A DNA stretch of 64,000 nt, taken from NCBI RefSeq assembly GCF_902459615.1, contig NZ_CABPSA010000001.1:1054001-1118000 (forward strand). Reading direction: 5' to 3'. This DNA is from Pandoraea commovens. GTDB taxonomy: Bacteria; Pseudomonadota; Gammaproteobacteria; Burkholderiales; Burkholderiaceae. The translations under genes and the position numbers were made by a program. The notes below the pieces were generated by a model. That model saw nothing but the letters and a program-made list of their open reading frames with translations, did not search any database and had not been told where the DNA came from. Positions 46,160-54,174 of the stretch are shown here, in pieces. The first letter of the stretch is position 1. Each line of letters starts with the position of its first letter.

Positions 46160-47380
46160 ATGAGTGAATCCACGTTGCCCGTGCAGAACTTTCTGCGGCC
46201 CGGCAAGATCAGTTTGCCGGCCTTGCCGCCAATGTCGCTGTACGTGCATTTCCCGTGGTGTGTTCGCAAGTGCCCCTACTGCGATTTCAACTCGCACGAG
46301 TGGCGCGGCGAAGGCGGCGCGCAGGCGTTTCCCGAGCAGGCCTATCTGGATGCATTGCGTCAGGATCTCGAACAGGCGTTGCCGCTCGTGTGGGGACGTC
46401 CGGTGCATACGGTCTTTATCGGCGGCGGCACACCGAGTCTGCTGTCTGCAGCAGGTCTGGATCGTCTGCTCTCGGATCTGCGCGCCCTGCTGCCGCTCGA
46501 CGCCGATGCCGAAATCACGATGGAAGCCAACCCCGGCACGTTCGAAGCGGACAAATTCCGCAGCTTCCGTGCGAGCGGGATCAACCGGCTGTCCATCGGC
46601 ATCCAGAGCTTCAACAGTGAGCATTTGAAGGCGCTCGGCCGTATTCACGACGGCGACGAAGCCCGTCACGCCATCGAGATCGCGCAAGCGAATTTCGACA
46701 ACTTCAACCTCGATCTGATGTTTGCGCTGCCGAACCAGACGCTCGCGCAATGTCAGCAGGATGTGGAGACGGCGATCTCGTTCGCCCCGCCGCATCTGTC
46801 GCTGTATCACCTCACGCTCGAACCCAACACGCAGTTCCATAAATATCCGCCGACGGTGCCGGACGACGACACGTCGGCCGACATGCAGGACTGGATTGCC
46901 GAGCGCACTGCGGCCGCGGGCTACGGACGCTACGAGGTGTCGGCGTACGCCCAATCGCACCGACGCGCCAAGCACAATCTGAATTATTGGGAGTTCGGCG
47001 ACTACCTTGGCATCGGCGCGGGTGCGCACAGCAAGATTTCGTTCCCGCATCGCGTGTTGCGTCAGGTGCGTCATAAGCATCCGCAGCGGTTTATGGAGGC
47101 AGCGGCCGCCGGGAACGCGGTGCAGGAGGAACGTGAGGTCGATGCGCGCGATTTGCCGTTCGAATTCATGCTCAATGCGCTGCGTTTGACCGATGGCGTG
47201 AAGAGCGAGCTGTTTGCCGACCGCACGGGATTGCCGATGGCGAAGATCGCCAAGGCGCTCGCCGCCGGGGTCGAGAAGGGCTTGCTGGTCGACGACCCGC
47301 AACGCATCGCGCCGACCGAGTTGGGTCAACGCTTCCTGAACGACCTGCAAGGGATGTTTCTGGAAGGCGAGAAGAAGTAA
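46160..47380 (+). CDS. hemW: HemW, radical SAM haem chaperone
   Basis: This 406-aa radical SAM protein has the cluster motif CVRKCPYC (C-x3-C-x2-C) near residue 35, the FIGGGTPS motif, and the HemW C-terminal domain. HemW moves haem to respiratory enzymes and was formerly called coproporphyrinogen oxidase-like. The short spacing in the rph-rdgB-hemW run is the usual one in betaproteobacteria. A strong terminator follows. Confidence 0.93.
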   Translation: MSESTLPVQNFLRPGKISLPALPPMSLYVHFPWCVRKCPYCDFNSHEWRGEGGAQAFPEQAYLDALRQDLEQALPLVWGRPVHTVFIGGGTPSLLSAAGLDRLLSDLRALLPLDADAEITMEANPGTFEADKFRSFRASGINRLSIGIQSFNSEHLKALGRIHDGDEARHAIEIAQANFDNFNLDLMFALPNQTLAQCQQDVETAISFAPPHLSLYHLTLEPNTQFHKYPPTVPDDDTSADMQDWIAERTAAAGYGRYEVSAYAQSHRRAKHNLNYWEFGDYLGIGAGAHSKISFPHRVLRQVRHKHPQRFMEAAAAGNAVQEEREVDARDLPFEFMLNALRLTDGVKSELFADRTGLPMAKIAKALAAGVEKGLLVDDPQRIAPTELGQRFLNDLQGMFLEGEKK

Positions 47381-47402
47381 TCGACCAACGGCAGCACAAA
47401 AG

Positions 47403-47438
47403 AAAACGGCGGGACATCATCGGATGTCCCGCCGTTTT
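47403..47438. terminator. bidirectional Rho-independent terminator
   Basis: A 16-bp stem (AAAACGGCGGGACATC / GATGTCCCGCCGTTTT) with an ATCG loop is followed by further T residues. It lies between the convergent hemW and acyl-CoA synthetase genes. Confidence 0.92.
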
Positions 47439-47452
47439 TTTTGCCATCGCCC

Positions 47453-49198
47453 CTACCCCAGCGCCGCCCCCATCTCCCTTAGCGCCTTGCGGATGATCTT
47501 ACCCGTCACGGTCATCGGCAGCTCCGGCAGGAAAACCACCTTGCGCGGGTATTCATGCGCAGCAAGGCGGTGCTTGACGAAGTCCTGAATTTCCTTCGCC
47601 AGCGCGTCCGACGGCTCATGCCCTTCGCGTAGCACGACGAATGCCTTCACGATCTCGGTACGCAGGTCGTCGGGTTCACCGACCACGGCAGCGAATTGCA
47701 CCGACGGATGCCGGATCAGGCAGTCCTCGATCGGTCCCGGCCCGATGCGGTAGCCGGCGCTGGTAATGACGTCGTCCGACCGGCCGGTGAACGTGATGTA
47801 CCCGTTCTCGTCGACGAATCCCGAATCGCCCGTGAGCAGGAAGTCGCCACGGTATTTGTCCATGGTGGCGTCCGGGTTATGCCAGTAGCCGAGGAACATG
47901 ACCGGGTTGGGCCGTGCGATGGCGATGTTGCCCACGGAGCCCGTGGGTAACGGCGTGCCTTCGTCATCGACGATGGTGACGTCGTGCCCGCGTACGGCGC
48001 GTCCGATAGCGCCGGGCAGCGCCGGGAATTCGGCGGCGCACGACGAGACGACCATGTTGCACTCCGTCTGCCCATAGAACTCATTGATATCGACGCCGAG
48101 GTGCTCCCGTCCCCATGCCAGCAGTTCGGGGCCAAGGGACTCGCCGCCGCTGGCGACCGAGCGCAGTTGGAGCGGCCAGTGGTCGCGCGGCGATGCCACG
48201 GTGCGCAGCATCTTGAGCGCGGTGGGCGGCAAGAAGGTATTGCGCACGCCGTGACGTGCCATCAGATCGAAGGCGGCCACCGGATCGAACTTTTCGAAGC
48301 GTCGTGACAGGACCGGTACGCCGTGATGAAGCGCGGGCAGCAGCACGTCGAGAAGCCCGCCGATCCAGGCCCAGTCGGCGGGCGTCCAGATCAGATCGCC
48401 CTCCTGCGGGAATCCGTTGTGGGACGTCTCCACGCCCGGCAAATGCCCGAGCAGCACCCGATGCGCATGCAGCGCACCCTTGGGTTTGCCCGTGGTGCCG
48501 GAGGTGTAGATGATCACGGCCGGTGCGTCGGCACGCGTCTGGACAGGCTCGAAGTGCGTATCGCGTGAGGCGATCGCTGGCCACAGTGCGAGCAGGCCGT
48601 CTTCGGCGACGCCCCAATCTTCGTCGTCGGCGACGTGATGGTGCGCTTCGGGCAGGTCGTCATGGACGACGTACACGAGTCGCAGGTCGGGTAGCTCGGC
48701 GCGGATGTCGTCGATCTTGCCGATGCTCGCGAGGTCGGTGACGAGCACTGCCGCGCCGGAGTTTTGCAGGCGATAGGCGAGTGCTTCGGGGCCGAACAGG
48801 GTGAACAGCGGGACGGCGATTGCACCGAGTTTGTACGCGGCGACATGGGCGACGAGTGTGGCGGGCGACTGCGGCAGGAAGATGCCGATGCGGTCACCGG
48901 CCTTGACGCCGTTGGCGCGCCATTCGTTGGCGAGTTGATTGGAGAGTTGTTTTAGGACGTCGAACGTGAGACGTACGTGCGCACCGTCTGCGCTTTCGTG
49001 GATGAGCGCGAGACGGTTGGAGCCGTCGGCCCATTTGTCGCAGACGTCGACGCCGATGTTGTAGAGCGTGGGGATCTGCCAGGTGAAGGGCGCGGCAGCC
49101 GTGTTGGTCGCGTTCTTGTTTGGTGCGTGGGTTACGCGCTCGCCACTGGCGTCATTTGACGTCTCTTGGGCGGGGGCACGGGAGGTGTCGGCATCCAT
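47453..49198 (-). CDS. acyl-CoA synthetase (AMP-forming)
   Basis: This 581-aa adenylate-forming enzyme activates a carboxylic acid to its acyl-CoA. The P-loop motif IIYTSGTTGKPKGALHAHR is present (read here as YTSGTTGKPKG), followed by YGQTE, TGD and the C-terminal Lys in MTVTGKIIRK. The ATG at 49198 has GGAG seven bases upstream. It is closest in style to the medium/short-chain acetyl-CoA-synthetase-like group. The substrate is not known. Confidence 0.88.
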   Translation of the reverse strand: MDADTSRAPAQETSNDASGERVTHAPNKNATNTAAAPFTWQIPTLYNIGVDVCDKWADGSNRLALIHESADGAHVRLTFDVLKQLSNQLANEWRANGVKAGDRIGIFLPQSPATLVAHVAAYKLGAIAVPLFTLFGPEALAYRLQNSGAAVLVTDLASIGKIDDIRAELPDLRLVYVVHDDLPEAHHHVADDEDWGVAEDGLLALWPAIASRDTHFEPVQTRADAPAVIIYTSGTTGKPKGALHAHRVLLGHLPGVETSHNGFPQEGDLIWTPADWAWIGGLLDVLLPALHHGVPVLSRRFEKFDPVAAFDLMARHGVRNTFLPPTALKMLRTVASPRDHWPLQLRSVASGGESLGPELLAWGREHLGVDINEFYGQTECNMVVSSCAAEFPALPGAIGRAVRGHDVTIVDDEGTPLPTGSVGNIAIARPNPVMFLGYWHNPDATMDKYRGDFLLTGDSGFVDENGYITFTGRSDDVITSAGYRIGPGPIEDCLIRHPSVQFAAVVGEPDDLRTEIVKAFVVLREGHEPSDALAKEIQDFVKHRLAAHEYPRKVVFLPELPMTVTGKIIRKALREMGAALG

Positions 49199-49519
49199 GC
49201 GGTGTCTCCGGGTCATGTCTGGCCTCGCACGGTAACGCCGGGGGCGTACACCGCACGTCTTCAAGCATGATGCATGCCGGGCGGTGACAAGACAAGGGGG
49301 ACGGGGGGTAATCCTAGGAAATTGGCGGGGTGTGAGGCGATTTTGGTTGCGGGAAGGCTTCACATGACGGGATGAGCAGGTATAATGCGCGCTGCCGTGC
49401 GGTACTGGCCTGCGTTGGAGCGCAAACGACTCCGACGCCGATTCCACCGGACCGCACGCATCTCAAGTCGTCCCAGGACGACATCCCAGGCCACGATCTC
49501 GCATCGTGCGCAACGCCCC
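49199..49519. other. 321-bp region with the tRNA-Ser promoter
   Basis: No ORF is supported. It holds the probable tRNA promoter (49359-49386) and a leader of about 130 bases before the mature tRNA. Confidence 0.5.
49359..49386 (+). promoter_or_regulatory. sigma-70 promoter of tRNA-Ser
   Basis: TTCACA (49359-49364) and a consensus TATAAT (49381-49386) are separated by 16 bases. The match is strong and the position fits transcription of the tRNA. Confidence 0.7.
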
Positions 49520-49609
49520 GGAGGCGTGCCAGAGTGGTTTAATGGACCGGTCTTGAAAACCGGCGAAGGGGTAACCCTTCCGTGAGTTCGAATCTCACCG
49601 CCTCCGCCA
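49520..49609 (+). tRNA. tRNA-Ser(UGA)
   Basis: This type-II tRNA has acceptor arms GGAGGCG / CGCCTCC, an anticodon stem CCGGT/ACCGG with loop CTTGAAA giving anticodon TGA, a long variable arm (GCGAAGGGGTAACCCTTCC), a T-loop TTCGAAT, and an encoded CCA. The 3' half is repeated 1.8 kb downstream, showing use as an integration site. Confidence 0.97.
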
Positions 49610-49616
49610 GAATTTC
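49552..49616 (+). repeat. attachment-site repeat (left), 3' half of tRNA-Ser
   Basis: The 65-bp segment from the anticodon loop through the tRNA end and seven bases beyond is identical to 51388-51452. This is the left boundary of a tRNA-borne island. Confidence 0.92.
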
Positions 49617-49723
49617 TTGGTTTTCACGATCAGCGACGACCGGTCGGGCCACTAGCACGTACACGTTTGTCTCATCGAAATGGAACGTTTCCATGCTTGA
49701 AATGTACCGAGGGAAATTCCGAT

Positions 49724-50002
49724 ATGCGTGAGCGTATTTGCCAGCTCATCAAGCATGTTTCGAACGCGGAACGATCTTGGCGCGATATGGAGGACTTCAC
49801 GGGAATTCCGTCGAAGCGATGGCAGAACGTCTCCCGAGGTCTTCAACGTCCAACGTCCGAGATGATCGAGGCGATAGGCCAAGTGTGGCCTCAGTTCGCG
49901 TTTTGGCTGGTAACAGGACGCACGGATGAGACCACCGGGCACACCTCGCCCCCACTGGCGCATGCCGTTCAAGCTGCGGAACGCCCGAAGAGGGCTGAAT
50001 AG
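49724..50002 (+). CDS. phage-type small DNA-binding protein
   Basis: This 92-aa protein has a predicted helical HTH-like part (residues about 1-55, ERSWRDMEDFTGIPSKRWQN), ending with WPQFAFWLVTG. That pattern is familiar from prophage and island regulators in Burkholderiales. The ATG at 49724 follows a GAGGGA-like site. It is the first gene of the island. Its target is unknown. Confidence 0.6.
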   Translation: MRERICQLIKHVSNAERSWRDMEDFTGIPSKRWQNVSRGLQRPTSEMIEAIGQVWPQFAFWLVTGRTDETTGHTSPPLAHAVQAAERPKRAE

Positions 50003-50210
50003 CCAGGAGCGTACGGATGTCCTCGAAGCTCAGATCGTCATCCAAACGCTGAGCCACATTGAGAACTTCGTCTGCAAGGTCGCCCACTTGCTCGAAATAC
50101 GCGTTCGCGAATTCTGGAGGAATGGATTCGGTGTTTTCTTGATTTGCTGCGACCATGCAGAGCGCGAGGAGGCGTTCGGACAAGCTGTGCAGCCTGTCTG
50201 GAAATCCCAT
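49797..50210 (-). CDS. hypothetical protein of the island, possibly 3'-truncated
   Basis: The first ~80 residues (MGFPDRLHSLSERLLALCMV, then an acidic helical stretch EFANAYFEQVGDLADEVLN) read as a real protein. The last ~55 residues are antisense to the neighbouring DNA-binding gene and look like read-through into foreign sequence. A 3' truncation or a convergent overlap are both possible. The family is not recognised. Confidence 0.4.
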   Translation of the reverse strand: MGFPDRLHSLSERLLALCMVAANQENTESIPPEFANAYFEQVGDLADEVLNVAQRLDDDLSFEDIRTLLAIQPSSGVPQLERHAPVGARCARWSHPCVLLPAKTRTEATLGLSPRSSRTLDVEDLGRRSAIASTEFP

Positions 50211-50568
50211 CCCAGTACGCCCGCTTGAGGTCCTAGCCCCTCAGGCGCTTGCGAGATTGGGCGTTATGACATTACCCAGCAAATCAGTCGCGGCCTACAA
50301 CGCCGAACGTACCAGCCAATTGCCTGCGAACGTCATTATCAACACGGGGTGCCGTCGCATTACCGGCAAGCTAGGGTTCGGCAAGCAACGCGTCCAGTAT
50401 GAGAACAATCGCACACGAGCTTCTTGAAGTTGCGTGACGTGATTCGCACAGGAATATCCCGATGTTTTCGTTGACACCCAGGCGAAGTCAATATGGATGC
50501 GCGCTGAAGACCACGCAGTGGTGTCAGTCACTTACTGCACTCGCGACGCGCTAAGCCCACGGCTCATC
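50211..50568. other. 358-bp gene-poor stretch within the island
   Basis: Only short, weak ORFs without ribosome-binding sites or recognisable domains are present. It may hold decayed sequence. Confidence 0.4.
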
Positions 50569-50910
50569 TCATACCAAATGCGGATGCTCCGAGATGAACT
50601 GCCTTAGTGCTGCATCAATTCGCGTTTGCCAGCCGCGCCCAGAGGCTTTGAAATAATCGACAACTTCCGGCGACAGCCGAATGTTGATTCGTTCTTTCGT
50701 GATGTCGGCCTTGGGGCGGCCACGTGACTTGAGCAATTGCTCCGCGGCCTCTTTGCCAACAATCCCCGGTAATACCTCGCTTGCGGGACGCGCTTTGGCA
50801 AAGCCCTTTTTGGTCCACTCGGGATTTTGCGAATCCTGACGAATCTGCTTCTTGATCTTGGCGTCCTCAACCGGCGTGGGGAGGATGGTTCCCGGCTTAA
50901 GTTTCGGCAT
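50569..50910 (-). CDS. brnA: BrnA-type antitoxin
   Basis: This 113-aa protein has a C-terminal ribbon-helix-helix-like BrnA domain (ADITKERINIRLSPEVVDYFKASGRGWQTRIDAALRQFI, visible as RINIRLSPEVVDYFKASG and WQTRIDAALRQFI) and a toxin-binding N-terminal part. It neutralises BrnT and represses the brnTA promoter in known systems. The start overlaps the end of brnT by 14 bp, the standard toxin-first order. Confidence 0.9.
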   Translation of the reverse strand: MPKLKPGTILPTPVEDAKIKKQIRQDSQNPEWTKKGFAKARPASEVLPGIVGKEAAEQLLKSRGRPKADITKERINIRLSPEVVDYFKASGRGWQTRIDAALRQFISEHPHLV

Positions 50911-51169
50911 AACGTTTCACCTCTCGCGAATTCGCCTTGCGCAAGCTAATGACATGTATTTTTTCTGCGCGAGGCGTGAAGACCAATGCAAACAACCGTT
51001 CACCGATATACCCAAAAGCTCGGTAGCGGCGCTCGCCATAGTCGACTCGAACATCCTCATCGATCACCGCGCTGTCCCATTCGAAATCTTGGGCCATCGT
51101 GAACGGCAAACCCCGTTCCTGCTCATTCCGTTCACTTTTTCCCGGGTCGAAACTGATATCCATGGGCAT
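50897..51169 (-). CDS. brnT: BrnT-type toxin
   Basis: This 90-aa RelE-fold toxin has DFEWDSAVIDEDVRVDYGERRYRAFGYIGERLFALVFTPR, with the landmark segments FEWDS, DYGERRYRAFGYI and IHVISLRKANSREVKRY typical of BrnT ribonucleases. The N-terminus is about 15 residues longer than common versions. An ATG two codons in (51163) is an alternative start; neither has a clear ribosome-binding site, and the -10 box lies right before them. An active toxin would help the island persist. Confidence 0.88.
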   Translation of the reverse strand: MPMDISFDPGKSERNEQERGLPFTMAQDFEWDSAVIDEDVRVDYGERRYRAFGYIGERLFALVFTPRAEKIHVISLRKANSREVKRYAET

Positions 51170-51171
51170 TT

Positions 51172-51224
51172 ATTGTACCCACAAAAATTCACGATCGGCA
51201 ATTATTTTTTGTGGCGACAAAAAA
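51172..51224 (-). promoter_or_regulatory. brnTA promoter with upstream inverted repeat
   Basis: On the minus strand TTGCCG (51196-51201) and TACAAT (51172-51177) are 18 bases apart. An inverted repeat TTTTTTGT-ggcg-ACAAAAAA lies at 51205-51224 just upstream of the -35. It could bind BrnA. The transcript start would fall at or near the brnT ATG. Confidence 0.5.
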
Positions 51225-51387
51225 TCAGGAAGTTTCCTGACGTCCTGCAACCGAGCCCCCGCAATTCCCGCTCCGCAACGCTTTCCCCGCCTCCAGTAAA
51301 CACGCGGGTTTCCGGCCGATCACTCCCCGTCCGTCTCGAAGCAAAACCTCACCTAACCCACGGTTTCACAACGATTTCCCAGCAAGA

Positions 51388-51452
51388 CTTGAAAACCGGC
51401 GAAGGGGTAACCCTTCCGTGAGTTCGAATCTCACCGCCTCCGCCAGAATTTC
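51388..51452 (+). repeat. attachment-site repeat (right)
   Basis: This is an exact 65-bp copy of the tRNA-Ser 3' half with seven flanking bases (identical to 49552-49616). Only the 3' half is present, so it is not a functional tRNA. It ends 13 bp before the arsH stop. Confidence 0.92.
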
Positions 51453-51465
51453 GCTGTTTCTCCCG

Positions 51466-52206
51466 TTACAAGTTGGGAGCGTCCCGTTCATGCGTCATCG
51501 CCGCAGCGGCCAGTGTCGTCGCGACAGCCGGTGCGGCCTCCTTGCGCTCGCTATACCTGTCCGTGAGGTAATCCGTCCGGTCCCTGACCAATAACGTGAA
51601 CTTGTACAGCTCCTCCATGACATCGACAACGCGGTCATAGTATGAGGACGGCTTCATGCGCCCCTCGGCGTCGAACTCCTGATAGGCCTTCGCGACCGAC
51701 GATTGATTCGGAATCGTCACCATGCGCATCCACCGCCCCAGCACGCGCAGCGCATTCACCGAGTTAAATGACTGCGATCCGCCGCTGACCTGCATCACTG
51801 CAAGCGTGCGACCTTGCGTCGGACGGATGCCGCCGAGTTCCAGAGGCAACCAGTCAATCTGATTCTTGAAGACCGCCGTCAATGTCCCGTGACGCTCCGG
51901 GCTGCACCACACCTGCCCCTCCGACCATTCAGAGAGTTTTCGCAGCTCGACCACCTTGGGGTGATCCGCCGCAACGCTGTCGGCCAAAGGCAACCCCGCC
52001 GGATCGAAAATGTGCGTTTGCGCGCCAAAGCGTTGAAGAATCCGCTCGGCCTCCTGAACCAGCAGACGGCTATATGACGTCGCGCGCAACGAACCGTAGA
52101 GCAAGAGAATGCGCGGCGGGTGTTTGCTGACACTGCTCGGTTCGAGTCTTTGGATATCCGGCACCTCAAGTACCGAATCGCGCACATTCGGAAGATCGGC
52201 CCTCAT
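51466..52206 (-). CDS. arsH: ArsH, NADPH-dependent FMN reductase
   Basis: This 246-aa flavodoxin-like protein has the ArsH N-terminal [18 protein letters not shown] motif and the [22 protein letters not shown] core (landmarks LLLYGSLR and QIDWLPLE). ArsH oxidises trivalent organoarsenicals. Its ATG overlaps the arsC stop by four bases. It is the last gene of the ars operon and its stop lies 13 bp from the island repeat. Confidence 0.93.
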   Translation of the reverse strand: MRADLPNVRDSVLEVPDIQRLEPSSVSKHPPRILLLYGSLRATSYSRLLVQEAERILQRFGAQTHIFDPAGLPLADSVAADHPKVVELRKLSEWSEGQVWCSPERHGTLTAVFKNQIDWLPLELGGIRPTQGRTLAVMQVSGGSQSFNSVNALRVLGRWMRMVTIPNQSSVAKAYQEFDAEGRMKPSSYYDRVVDVMEELYKFTLLVRDRTDYLTDRYSERKEAAPAVATTLAAAAMTHERDAPNL

Positions 52207-52625
52207 TTGATCCGCCGCCCCGCGGCATCGATCACAGCCTCGCCATCCTCTTTCGTGAAAGCGCCCTTTTGCGGCGACGTCAGAATATCCAGCACAAGTT
52301 CCGAAGGGCGACAAAGGCGAACACCCAACTCCGTCACCACGAACGGACGATTGATAAGGATCGGGTTTGCAAGCATTGCGTCCAGCAATGCGTCGTCGGA
52401 CAGCGACAGATCATCAAGACCTAATTCGGCGTAGGGCGTGCCCTTTTCCCGGATAGCCTCGCGCACTGAGAGCCCTGCGTCGCGAATCATGCTTTGCAAC
52501 GTTTGACGATCCGGCGGCGAACTTAGGTACTCGATAACGGCTGGCTCAATGCCAGCGTTACGAATCATCGCCAGCGTATTGCGCGACGTACCGCAGGCGG
52601 GGTTGTGATAGATGGTGACGGACAT
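52203..52625 (-). CDS. arsC: ArsC, glutaredoxin-type arsenate reductase
   Basis: This 140-aa enzyme reduces arsenate to arsenite using glutathione and glutaredoxin. The active-site Cys lies in [12 protein letters not shown] near residue 11, and the Arg-rich substrate region ([10 protein letters not shown]) is intact. It follows acr3 after 9 bp. Confidence 0.95.
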   Translation of the reverse strand: MSVTIYHNPACGTSRNTLAMIRNAGIEPAVIEYLSSPPDRQTLQSMIRDAGLSVREAIREKGTPYAELGLDDLSLSDDALLDAMLANPILINRPFVVTELGVRLCRPSELVLDILTSPQKGAFTKEDGEAVIDAAGRRIK

Positions 52626-52634
52626 GACATTTCC

Positions 52635-53699
52635 TTATTTCGATTCGTACCAGCGTTGCGATCGATTGACGACGCTCACGACCAGAAGCATGACGGGCAC
52701 TTCGATCAGCACACCGACGACGGTAGCGAGCGCGGCCCCCGATTTGAAACCGAACAGGCTGATCGCCGTGGCAACCGCCAGCTCAAAGAAGTTGCTCGCA
52801 CCAATGAGCGCCGACGGGCCTGCCACGCAGTGTGCGACACCCAACTTGCGATTGAGCAGATAGGCCAGGCCGGAGTTGAACACCACCTGAATGAGGATCG
52901 GAATTGCCAGCAGTAGGATGATCATCGGCTGTTCTACGATGGCGTTGCCTTGGAAGCCGAAAAGCAGAACCAGCGTGACAAGTAACGCGGTAATCGAGTA
53001 CGGCCCCAACGCGCTGACAACTCGCTTGTACGTGGCATCCCCGCGAGCCAGCAGCGCTTTGCGGATACCTTGTGCAATCAAGACCGGCACGATGATGTAC
53101 AGCCCGACCGATGTAATGAGCGTATCCCACGGCACCGAAATCGAAGACAGGCCGAGCAACAGTGCGACAACCGGCGCGAAAGCCACCACCATGATGGCGT
53201 CATTAAGTGCGACTTGCGAAAGGGTGAAATACGGGTCCCCTTTGCAGAGTTGCGACCAGACGAAAACCATCGCCGTGCAAGGTGCCGCCGCCAGCAGAAT
53301 CAAACCCGCGACATAGCTGTCCAGTTGATCCGCCGGCAGCCAGTCAGCAAACGCATGACGCACGAAAACCCAACCTAGCAACGCCATCGAGAACGGCTTG
53401 ACGAACCAGTTCACGAACAACGTGACGCCAATGCCTCGCCAATGACCGGCAACCTGCCCCATCGCACCGAAATCGATCTTGATCAACATCGGGATGATCA
53501 TGACCCAGATCAGCAATCCGACAGGCAAGTTGACCTGAGCCACCTCCATCGCACCGATAGTGCGAAAAACGCCCGGCAGCCACTGCCCCAGCAGAATTCC
53601 CGCGACGATGCACAGGGCAACCCACAAAGTCAGATACCGTTCGAACACACCGATAGCGCCGGATTGCGGTATCCGGGCAGCTTTTTGCATAAAGCTCAT
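52635..53699 (-). CDS. arsB: Acr3-type arsenite efflux transporter
   Basis: This 354-aa ten-helix permease belongs to the Acr3/ARR family, not the ArsB family, despite the common symbol. It has the Cys of AAPCTAMVFVWS and the Glu of GASNFFELAVA, both conserved and required in Acr3 proteins. It exports arsenite, sometimes antimonite, across the inner membrane. It lies between arsR and arsC in one operon. Confidence 0.94.
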   Translation of the reverse strand: MSFMQKAARIPQSGAIGVFERYLTLWVALCIVAGILLGQWLPGVFRTIGAMEVAQVNLPVGLLIWVMIIPMLIKIDFGAMGQVAGHWRGIGVTLFVNWFVKPFSMALLGWVFVRHAFADWLPADQLDSYVAGLILLAAAPCTAMVFVWSQLCKGDPYFTLSQVALNDAIMVVAFAPVVALLLGLSSISVPWDTLITSVGLYIIVPVLIAQGIRKALLARGDATYKRVVSALGPYSITALLVTLVLLFGFQGNAIVEQPMIILLLAIPILIQVVFNSGLAYLLNRKLGVAHCVAGPSALIGASNFFELAVATAISLFGFKSGAALATVVGVLIEVPVMLLVVSVVNRSQRWYESK

Positions 53700-53760
53700 C
53701 GTATTTCCTTCAGAAGGCGCTCAGTCACACCGTCCTCACCCACGCGGACGTGAGCCTGCG

Positions 53761-54096
53761 TCACGATCCAGACCCGGAGACCGGCTTGCAGATGAATTCG
53801 GGCGTGCACGACACACCGCCGCAACAGTTTTCCGTGAGATAACCGAGCAATGCATTCATGGTCTCGAAATGCGCCATGTAGATGATCGACCTGCCTTCCT
53901 GACGACTTGTCAGCAAGTCAGCGCGATGAAGCTCCTTGAGGTGAAACGACAAGGACGAGGCGGGCATGTCCATCAACTCCGCGATCCGGCCAGCAGGCAA
54001 GCCCTCAGGGCCTGCTTGAACCAGCAAGCGAAAGACCGTCAGACGGACAGAATGGGCGAGCGCAGCAAGGGCGCTAAGTACGTTGTTCGTTTCCAT
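53761..54096 (-). CDS. arsR: ArsR-family repressor
   Basis: This 111-aa winged-HTH protein has the recognition region DMPASSLSFHLKELHRADLL and Cys residues at the C-terminus (NCCGGVSC) that could bind arsenite, a placement unlike the alpha-3 CxC of E. coli ArsR. It represses its own operon. A palindrome lies 2 bp before the ATG, and a -10 box within it hints at a leaderless transcript. Confidence 0.92.
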   Translation of the reverse strand: METNNVLSALAALAHSVRLTVFRLLVQAGPEGLPAGRIAELMDMPASSLSFHLKELHRADLLTSRQEGRSIIYMAHFETMNALLGYLTENCCGGVSCTPEFICKPVSGSGS

Positions 54097-54098
54097 GA

Positions 54099-54114
54099 TT
54101 CGAATATAGTCGAA
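54099..54114 (-). promoter_or_regulatory. ArsR operator and promoter core
   Basis: The inverted repeat TTCGA-N6-TCGAA overlaps a -10-like TATATT (54103-54108 on the minus strand). The A of the arsR ATG is seven bases beyond the -10 box. No ribosome-binding site lies between. The -35 is weak. Confidence 0.55.
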
Positions 54115-54174
54115 TGATGGAAACTTTGCACATGAATTTTCTGAGACGACGGAGCAAGCCCCGGGATGCCGCCC

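Larger units (their letters stand above)
49552..51452. mobile_element. small tRNA-Ser island remnant with BrnT/BrnA
   Basis: Two identical 65-bp repeats of the tRNA 3' half enclose about 1.77 kb. The cargo is a phage-type DNA-binding protein, a hypothetical protein, a gene-poor stretch and a BrnT/BrnA pair. No integrase or recombinase ORF is present, so this is a decayed or non-autonomous element. Base composition is visibly lower in GC than the flanks, especially near brnT. Confidence 0.85.

Noticed and set aside
50295-50531. 78-codon minus-strand ORF in the island
   Set aside because: There is no ribosome site, no domain, and the composition is unlike a folded protein; left as gene-poor sequence.
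49617-51387. Integrase gene for the tRNA-Ser island
   Set aside because: I looked for a tyrosine recombinase frame on both strands; no ORF of sufficient size exists between the repeats.
51388-51452. Second tRNA-Ser gene
   Set aside because: Only the 3' half is present; the acceptor and D arms are missing, so it is an att copy.
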